In this document: in pieces, positions 24,111 through 32,772 of the stretch | Layout of the letters: every line of letters starts with the position of its first letter | Numbering within the stretch: the stretch's first letter is position 1 | Source of the DNA: Mycobacterium sp. NS-7484 | GTDB taxonomy: Bacteria; Actinomycetota; Actinomycetes; Mycobacteriales; Mycobacteriaceae | Assembly: GCF_001953975.1 (NCBI RefSeq) | Contig: NZ_MBEJ01000087.1 | Location: 1 to 32,772, forward strand | Length of the DNA: 32,772 nt | Direction of reading: 5' to 3' | The notes under the pieces: model-generated | Databases searched by the model: none | What the model was told of the DNA's origin: nothing | The model's input: only the letters and a program-made list of their open reading frames with translations | Made by a program: the position numbers and the translations under genes

Positions 24111-25060
24111 CGACACGTCATCTGCTGTCGGCTGGGGACCTCACCCGCGAGGATGCGACGGCGATCCTCGACGACGCCGACCGCTTCCGAGAGGCGCTGC
24201 TGGGCCGTGAGGTCAAGAAGCTGCCGACGCTGCGCGGCCGCACCGTCATCACCATGTTCTACGAGAACTCCACCCGGACCCGGGTGTCCTTCGAGGTCGC
24301 CGGCAAGTGGATGAGTGCCGACGTGATCAACGTCAGCTCGTCGGGATCCTCTGTGGGCAAAGGGGAATCGCTGCGCGACACCGCGCTGACCCTGCGCGCC
24401 GCCGGAGCCGACGCGCTGATCATCCGTCATCCGGCCTCGGGGGCGGCCCAGCAGCTCGCCGAGTGGACCGCGGAGGAAAACGGCGGACCATCTGTCATCA
24501 ACGCCGGCGACGGTACGCACGAGCATCCGACCCAGGCCCTGCTCGATGCGCTGACGATCCGGCAACGCCTGGGCGGTATCGAAGGCCGGCGCGTGGTCAT
24601 CGTCGGTGACGTCCTGCACAGCCGGGTGGCCCGGTCCAATGTGTCACTGCTGTCGACGCTGGGCGCCGAGGTGGTGCTGGTGGCGCCGCCGACGCTGCTG
24701 CCCACCGGCGTCGCCGACTGGCCGGTCTCGGTGTCCAGCGACCTGGACGCCGAGCTGCCCGCAGCCGATGCGGTCCTGATGCTGCGGGTCCAGGCCGAAC
24801 GGATGAACGGGGCGTTCTTCCCGTCGGCCCGCGAGTATTCGGTGCGCTACGGGTTGTCGGAGAAGCGCCAGGCCATGCTGCCCGGTAACGCCGTGGTGCT
24901 GCACCCGGGCCCGATGGTGCGCGGCATGGAGATCTCCTTCCCGGTGGCCGATTCCTCACAGTCTGCTGTCCTGCAACAGGTTTCAAATGGTGTCCACGTG
25001 CGGATGGCGGTGCTGTTCCATCTGCTGGTGGGTGCGGATCGGGAGGCGATCAGCGTATGA
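24107..25060 (+). CDS. pyrB: aspartate carbamoyltransferase catalytic subunit
   Basis: This 317-residue enzyme joins carbamoyl phosphate to aspartate, the first committed step of pyrimidine synthesis. The carbamoyl-phosphate site S55-TRTR is visible, as are the loop [23 protein letters not shown] and the LHPGPMVRG motif of the C-terminal domain. The length is typical. ATG 24107 follows GAGGAA at a 9-nt distance supplied by the second repeat copy; a TTG at 24086 would add only residues encoded by the repeat. No pyrI regulatory gene is present in the window. pyrC overlaps the stop by 4 nt. Confidence 0.97.
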   Translation: MTTRHLLSAGDLTREDATAILDDADRFREALLGREVKKLPTLRGRTVITMFYENSTRTRVSFEVAGKWMSADVINVSSSGSSVGKGESLRDTALTLRAAGADALIIRHPASGAAQQLAEWTAEENGGPSVINAGDGTHEHPTQALLDALTIRQRLGGIEGRRVVIVGDVLHSRVARSNVSLLSTLGAEVVLVAPPTLLPTGVADWPVSVSSDLDAELPAADAVLMLRVQAERMNGAFFPSAREYSVRYGLSEKRQAMLPGNAVVLHPGPMVRGMEISFPVADSSQSAVLQQVSNGVHVRMAVLFHLLVGADREAISV

Positions 25061-26385
25061 CCGCGCAACAGGTACTCATTCGCGGGGTCCGTCTCTACGG
25101 CGAAGGTGACCAGGTCGACGTCCGGATCGCGGACGGGCAGATCGTGGAAATTGGACCTGGGATCGGTTCCGATGCTCCCGACGGGGCCGAGGTGATCGAG
25201 GCCCCCGGTCAGGTGCTGTTGCCTGGGTTCGTCGATCTGCACACCCATCTGCGCGAGCCGGGCCGCGAATATGCCGAGGACATCGAAACCGGTTCGGCTG
25301 CAGCGGCCCTGGGCGGTTACACCGCGGTGTTCGCGATGGCCAATACCGACCCGATTGCCGACTCCGCGGTGATCACCGACCATGTGTGGAACCGCGGCCA
25401 GCAGGTCGGTCTGGTCGACGTGCACCCGGTGGGCGCGGTCACGGTCGGCCTCAAAGGTAAGCAGCTCACCGAGATGGGCCTGATGGCAGACGGTGTCGGC
25501 CAGGTTCGGATGTTCTCTGACGACGGTGTGTGCGTCGACGATCCGCTGGTGATGCGACGCGCCCTGGAATACGCCACCGGCCTCGGGGTGCTCATCGCCC
25601 AGCACGCCGAGGAGCCGCGGCTGACCGTGGGCGCGGTGGCCCACGAGGGCCCCAACGCCGCCCGACTCGGGCTGGCCGGCTGGCCCCGCTCGGCCGAGGA
25701 ATCGATCGTCGCCCGTGACGCGATCCTGGCCCGCGACGCCGGGGCCCGGGTGCACATCTGCCACGCCTCCACCGCGGGTACCGTGGAGTTGCTGAAATGG
25801 GCCAAAGCGCAAGGTGTTTCGATCACCGCCGAAGTAACCCCGCACCACCTGCTGCTCGACGACAGTCGACTCGCGAGCTACGACGGGCGCAACCGGGTGA
25901 ACCCGCCGCTGCGCGAATCCAGTGATGCGCAGGCTCTGCGCCAGGCGTTGGCCGACGGCGTCATCGACTGTGTGGCCACCGATCATGCCCCGCACGCCGA
26001 GCACGAGAAGTGCTGCGAGTTCTCGGTGGCCCGCCCGGGCATGCTCGGACTGCAGACCGCGCTGTCGGTGGTGGCCGAGACCATGGTGCGGCCGGGTCTG
26101 CTGACCTGGCGCGGGGTCGCGAAGGTGATGAGCGAGGCACCCGCGGCCATCGTCGGTCTGCCGGATCAGGGCCGGCCGTTGGAGGTGGGGGAGCCGGCCA
26201 ATCTCACGGTGATCGATCCCGACGCGACCTGGACGGTCGAAGGTGACGAGCTGGCCAGCCGGTCGGACAACACCCCGTTCGAGTCGATGACCCTGCCGGC
26301 CACGGTGACCGCCACCCTGCTGCGCGGCCGGATCACGGCGTTGGACGGCAAAGCGGCTCCGGCCGGGCTGGGGCCAACGCCGTGA
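25057..26385 (+). CDS. pyrC: dihydroorotase
   Basis: This 442-residue amidohydrolase closes carbamoyl aspartate to dihydroorotate. The metal-binding HxH is H62-T-H64 in [13 protein letters not shown], the conserved metal/acid residue is D309 in CVATDHAPH, and NPPLR and HICHAST are also present. This is the class I type common in Gram-positive bacteria. It overlaps pyrB and the next gene by 4 nt each (ATGA). The open frame begins at the expected position, and no frameshift is seen. Confidence 0.97.
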   Translation: MTAQQVLIRGVRLYGEGDQVDVRIADGQIVEIGPGIGSDAPDGAEVIEAPGQVLLPGFVDLHTHLREPGREYAEDIETGSAAAALGGYTAVFAMANTDPIADSAVITDHVWNRGQQVGLVDVHPVGAVTVGLKGKQLTEMGLMADGVGQVRMFSDDGVCVDDPLVMRRALEYATGLGVLIAQHAEEPRLTVGAVAHEGPNAARLGLAGWPRSAEESIVARDAILARDAGARVHICHASTAGTVELLKWAKAQGVSITAEVTPHHLLLDDSRLASYDGRNRVNPPLRESSDAQALRQALADGVIDCVATDHAPHAEHEKCCEFSVARPGMLGLQTALSVVAETMVRPGLLTWRGVAKVMSEAPAAIVGLPDQGRPLEVGEPANLTVIDPDATWTVEGDELASRSDNTPFESMTLPATVTATLLRGRITALDGKAAPAGLGPTP

Positions 26386-26882
26386 ACACTCCCACGCTGA
26401 TCGCATCGCTGGTGATGGCGGCCCTGCTGGCCGTGCTGATCGCGTTTCTGATCCGCCAGATGATGCGCGGCTGGCTGCACCGTGCGCAGCGGCAGGCCGA
26501 GATGATCGGCCACCTGCCGCCGCTGCCCGACACCGTCGGCGCGGCGATCATCCGGCCCACCAAAGGGATGTACGTCGGCAGCACGGTGGTGCCGCACTGG
26601 AATGACAAGGTGGCCGCCGGCGGCCTGGGCTTCCGGGCCAAGGCGGTGCTGACGCGCTATCCCGAGGGAATCATGATGCAGCGCAGCGGTGCTGGGCCGG
26701 TGTGGATTCCCGACGAATCGATCGTCGCGATCCGCACCGAGCGGGGGATCGCAGGAAAAGCATTGACGCACGACGGAATTCTGGCCATCAGGTGGCGGCT
26801 GCCCTCGGGCACCGAGATCGACACCGGGTTCCGCGCAGACAACCGCGCAGAGTACGACCGCTGGCTGGAGGAAGAGGCATGA
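26382..26882 (+). CDS. single-pass membrane protein of the pyr operon (Rv1382-like)
   Basis: This 166-residue product has one N-terminal TM helix (about residues 6-25, [17 protein letters not shown]) followed by a basic turn and a globular cytoplasmic domain with the strands [16 protein letters not shown] and [23 protein letters not shown]. Its place between pyrC and carA matches M. tuberculosis Rv1382, a conserved protein with no established function that I know of. The start overlaps pyrC and its stop overlaps carA (ATGA), so it is made with the pathway enzymes. A role in anchoring or regulating them is a guess. Confidence 0.85.
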   Translation: MNTPTLIASLVMAALLAVLIAFLIRQMMRGWLHRAQRQAEMIGHLPPLPDTVGAAIIRPTKGMYVGSTVVPHWNDKVAAGGLGFRAKAVLTRYPEGIMMQRSGAGPVWIPDESIVAIRTERGIAGKALTHDGILAIRWRLPSGTEIDTGFRADNRAEYDRWLEEEA

Positions 26883-28053
26883 CGAGCACGAGCAATACGG
26901 ACAAGCGCAACACCACGGCGGCGGGCCGCCAATCAGGCAAAGCGGTTCTGGTACTTGAGGACGGGCGCGTCTTCACCGGCACGGCATTCGGAGCCGTCGG
27001 TGAGACCCTCGGCGAGGCGGTGTTCTCCACCGGCATGTCGGGTTACCAGGAAACGCTCACCGATCCCAGCTATCACGGCCAGATCGTGGTTGCCACCGCA
27101 CCGCAGATCGGCAACACCGGCTGGAACGACGAGGACGGCGAAAGCCGCGGGGACAAGATCTGGGTGGCGGGTTACGCGGTGCGCGACCCCTCCCCGCGCG
27201 CCTCGAACTGGCGCGCCTCCGGGACGCTCGAGGACGAGTTGAGGCGACAGGGCATCGTCGGCATCGCGGGCATCGACACCCGCGCGGTGGTCCGCCATCT
27301 GCGGACCCGCGGGTCGATGAAGGCCGGGGTGTTCTCGGGTGAATCGGCCACGGCGTCCATCGACGAGCTGGTGGCCCGGGTGCTGGACCAGCCCTCGATG
27401 TTGGGCGCGGATCTGGCCGGTGAGGTCAGCACCGACGCCGGTTATGTCGTGGAACCCGAAGGCCCGCACCGGTTCACCGTCGCCGCGGTCGATCTCGGGA
27501 TCAAGACCAACACCCCGCGCAACTTCGCCCGCCGCGGCATCCGCAGCCACGTGCTGCCGTCCTCGGTCAGCTTCGACGCCATCGCCGACCTCAAACCCGA
27601 CGGGGTGTTCCTGTCGAACGGCCCCGGTGACCCGGCCACCGCCGACCACATCGTCGAGGTGACCCGCGAGGTGCTCGGCGCGGGAATCCCGTTGTTCGGC
27701 ATCTGCTTCGGCAACCAGATCCTCGGCCGTGCGCTGGGCCGGTCGACCTACAAGATGGTCTTCGGTCACCGCGGCATCAACATCCCGGTGATCGACCACA
27801 TCACCGGACGGGTGGCGATCACCGCCCAGAACCACGGCTTCGCCCTGGAAGGTGAGGCAGGGGAGACGTTCGACACTCCCTTCGGCGCCGCCGAGGTCAG
27901 CCACACCTGCGCCAACGACGGTGTGGTGGAAGGGATTCGGCTGGCCAACGGTCGGGCCTTCTCGGTCCAGTACCACCCCGAGGCCGCCGCCGGGCCGCAC
28001 GACGCGAACTACCTGTTCGACCAGTTCATCGATCTGATGGCAGGAGAGAAGTA

Positions 28054-28054
<1 letters not shown>
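26879..28054 (+). CDS. carA: carbamoyl-phosphate synthase small subunit (glutamine amidotransferase)
   Basis: This 391-residue protein has the CarA-specific N-terminal domain (about 20-150; [19 protein letters not shown] style motif) and a class I glutaminase domain with the nucleophile C276 (GICFGNQ) and the H366/E368 pair ([11 protein letters not shown]). It releases ammonia from glutamine for CarB. The N-terminus has about 20 extra polar residues (Ser/Thr/Asn-rich) compared with short CarA proteins. ATG 26879 overlaps the preceding stop (ATGA), and the carB ATG overlaps its TAA (TAATG), so translation is coupled throughout. Confidence 0.97.
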
Positions 28055-31407
<3,353 letters not shown>

Positions 31408-31409
31408 CG

Positions 31410-32222
31410 ATGGATGCTTTCGGGGCACGGTTGGCCGCCGCGGTATCGGAGCGGGGCCCGCTGTGCCCCGGCATCGACCCGCATCCCGAACTGCTGACCG
31501 CGTGGGGCCTTTCCGCCGATGCCGACGGGCTGGCCGCGTTCTGCGACATCTGCGTGACGGCGTTTTCCGGGTTCGCGATCGTCAAGCCCCAGGTGGCGTT
31601 CTTCGAGGCGTACGGCTCGGCCGGGTTCGCGGTGCTCGAACGCACCATGGCGGGGCTGCGCGAGGCCGGTGTGCTGGTGCTCGCCGATGCCAAGCGCGGT
31701 GACATCGGCTCGACCATGGCGGCCTATGCCGCGGCGTGGGCCGCGGACGGGCCCTTGGCGGCTGATGCGGTCACCGCGTCGCCGTATCTGGGGTTCGGGT
31801 CGTTGCAGCCCTTGCTCGACACCGCCGCGACCCATGGCCGTGGCGTGTTCGTCCTGGCCGCCACGTCCAATCCGGAGGGCCCGAGTGTCCAACAAGCGGT
31901 GGCCGGATCGCGCACCGTGGCTCAGTCCATCGTGGACTACGTGGCCGCGGTGAACCGGGCGGCCGGTGGGTCCATCGGTTCGGTCGGTGTGGTGGTCGGG
32001 GCGACCGTCACCGAACCTCCGGATCTGAGCGCATTGGGTGGCCCGGTACTGGCTCCAGGGGTCGGCGCCCAGGGCGGGCGTGCCGACGCGCTGGGCGGCC
32101 TGGGTGGGGCCCGACTGGTACTACCCGCGGTGTCACGTGAGGTGCTGCGGAAGGGACCCGCAGTGGCCGATCTGCGCGCCGCGGCCGAACGCTTGCGCGA
32201 CGAGGTTGCCTATCTGGCCTGA
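31410..32222 (+). CDS. pyrF: orotidine 5'-phosphate decarboxylase
   Basis: This 270-residue enzyme converts OMP to UMP, the last step of the pathway. It is of the longer, type 2 OMPDC found in mycobacteria. The catalytic Asp-x-Lys-x-x-Asp array is D93-A-K95-R-G-D98 in [10 protein letters not shown]. Other markers are [13 protein letters not shown] at the start and [10 protein letters not shown] before the C-terminal helix. ATG 31410 is 2 nt after the carB stop. pyrD and pyrE are not in the window. A strong hairpin terminator follows the stop by 30 bp, so pyrF is the last gene of the operon. Confidence 0.96.
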   Translation: MDAFGARLAAAVSERGPLCPGIDPHPELLTAWGLSADADGLAAFCDICVTAFSGFAIVKPQVAFFEAYGSAGFAVLERTMAGLREAGVLVLADAKRGDIGSTMAAYAAAWAADGPLAADAVTASPYLGFGSLQPLLDTAATHGRGVFVLAATSNPEGPSVQQAVAGSRTVAQSIVDYVAAVNRAAGGSIGSVGVVVGATVTEPPDLSALGGPVLAPGVGAQGGRADALGGLGGARLVLPAVSREVLRKGPAVADLRAAAERLRDEVAYLA

Positions 32223-32251
32223 CTGCGCCGAGCGTATGAGCTGAGTTGGCC

Positions 32252-32295
32252 ACGAAAACGGCGGCCTGCCTGGAGTGGCAGACCGCCGTTTTCGT
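32252..32295. terminator. strong hairpin terminator downstream of pyrF
   Basis: A perfect 13-bp stem, ACGAAAACGGCGG (32252-32264) with CCGCCGTTTTCGT (32283-32295), is extended inside by CTGCC/GGCAG around a 6-nt loop. The stem's own TTTTCGT end serves as a weak U-tract. It can act on both strands, ending the pyr operon and possibly minus-strand transcripts from the right. Confidence 0.85.
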
Positions 32296-32309
32296 CGTGT
32301 CCCTGCGCC

Positions 32310-32461
32310 TCTCTGCGCCGTTTTCTGCGCCTGGGTTGTGGTCGTTGCCTTGTCGCGACCCTGCGGTAGAAAGCGGTGACTGCGCTGTTGTCTCTGCGCC
32401 GTTTTCCACGCCTGGGTTGTGGTCGTTGCCTCGCCGCGACCCTGCGGTAGAAAGCGGCAAC
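32310..32461. repeat. two-copy tandem repeat, 81-bp period
   Basis: Copies at 32310-32380 and 32391-32461 (71 bp) differ at six positions, two of them clustered at each of three sites. Each copy begins TCTCTGCGCCG, contains GGGTTGTGGTCGTTGCC and ends TGCGGTAGAAAGCGG. CCGTTTTCT near the left end can pair with AGAAAGCGG at the right, so each copy can form a long hairpin. The right copy is followed by the unpaired CCGGGTCGAG stretch and the Gly/Pro-rich gene. The element could be dispersed elsewhere in the genome. Confidence 0.85.
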
Positions 32462-32503
32462 CGGGTCGAGAAGTGCCCGGGCACAATCAGTTTGAGCAGC
32501 GAG

Positions 32504-32772
32504 TCATAGTGGGATCCAAATACCGAACAGCCAGAAGCCCCAGTTGTTGAACTGCTGGTTGAAGAACGGTGTCACCCAGTGGCCGTTGTAGTTGAACGGT
32601 TGATGGTCGAACCGGCCTTGATCGATCCCACGCCAACCCATGTTCGGTGGCGGAGGGGGAGGGGTGTCCCACGGGCCACCGCCTGGCCCACCCGGCCCGC
32701 CACCGGGTCCACCGGGATGGCCAGGACCGCCGCCGGGACCGCCTGGCCCGCCAGGACCGCCTGGGCCACGGG
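32504..32772 (-). CDS. Gly/Pro-rich protein with aromatic C-terminal motif (partial, 5' end outside window)
   Basis: The visible 88 residues, reading leftwards to TGA at 32504-32506, are a Gly-Pro-Gly repeat tract (GPGGPGG, about 30 residues), then DTPPPPPPNMGWRG, and a Trp/Phe/Asn-rich end DQGRFDHQPFNYNGHWV followed by FNNWGFWLFGIWIPL. I recall similar mycobacterial tails (FDHxPFNYxG...WGFWFFGxWIPL) of unknown function. The start lies beyond the right edge, so a signal peptide cannot be checked, but a secreted or surface protein is plausible given the composition. The frame does not contain a start in the window; the overlapping open frames that do begin here are shadows. Confidence 0.65.
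   Translation of the reverse strand, partial: RGPGGPGGPGGPGGGPGHPGGPGGGPGGPGGGPWDTPPPPPPNMGWRGIDQGRFDHQPFNYNGHWVTPFFNQQFNNWGFWLFGIWIPL

Noticed and set aside
32310..32461. Insertion-sequence ends or attachment site in the 81-bp repeat
   Set aside because: No transposase, integrase or target-site duplication is present, and the repeats are direct, not inverted ends.
32008..32486. Two minus-strand frames across the repeats near the pyr terminator
   Set aside because: They read through the terminator hairpin and the 81-bp repeat, and one overlaps pyrF. The repetitive peptide mirrors the DNA repeat and shows no protein signature.

Overview
The window is a high-GC actinobacterial chromosome segment, most likely from a fast-growing Mycolicibacterium (M. 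smegmatis-like). The evidence is gene content and order: aroB, a 4-TM protein, pepQ, efp and nusB, then a complete pyrR-pyrB-pyrC-(membrane protein)-carA-carB-pyrF operon. In M. tuberculosis these two blocks lie far apart on the chromosome. Other mycobacterial signs are a 13E12/DUF222-HNH gene with a mycobacterial SOS box, several probable leaderless GTG or ATG starts, and a VirS/MymA-like divergon. No rRNA, tRNA, transposase, integrase or CRISPR array was seen.

Layout. 1-2906: housekeeping block (3' end of aroB; 4-TM protein on the minus strand; pepQ, efp, nusB). 2922-4478: DUF222/HNH gene on the minus strand behind an SOS box. 4746-11452: six overlapping genes encoding a GntR/UTRA regulator, an AprB-like 2x[4Fe-4S] ferredoxin, a solute-binding lipoprotein with a NosL-like tail, an ABC permease, an ABC ATPase and an AprA/fumarate-reductase-like flavoprotein fused to HEAT repeats. 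11535-14394: large LuxR-type ATPase regulator and a 65-residue protein. 14391-16700 (minus): AraC/VirS-like regulator and beta-lactamase-fold esterase. 16892-21999 (plus): alcohol dehydrogenase, aldehyde dehydrogenase, HSL-type hydrolase and Baeyer-Villiger monooxygenase, followed by an MHS-type MFS transporter. 23417-32222: pyrimidine operon with a PyrR-binding leader hairpin. 32223-32772: a strong terminator, an 81-bp-period repeat, and the 3' part of a Gly/Pro-rich gene on the minus strand.

How it fits together. The pyr operon encodes the first three steps and the last step of UMP synthesis, and its leader can fold so that the pyrR Shine-Dalgarno is paired beneath a PyrR recognition loop. 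The ADH/ALDH/hydrolase/BVMO set fits ketone degradation: ketone to ester, ester to alcohol plus acid, alcohol to aldehyde to acid. The divergent AraC-type gene is the likely regulator.

The best candidate for an undescribed system is the 4746-11452 operon. It joins a sulfonate/nitrate-type importer to an adenylylsulfate-reductase-like flavoprotein/ferredoxin pair, with two unusual domain fusions. Its substrate cannot be read from the sequence. A second oddity is the pyrR-pyrB junction, where a 32-bp tandem duplication creates two 11-codon ORFs linked to both neighbours by ATGA overlaps.
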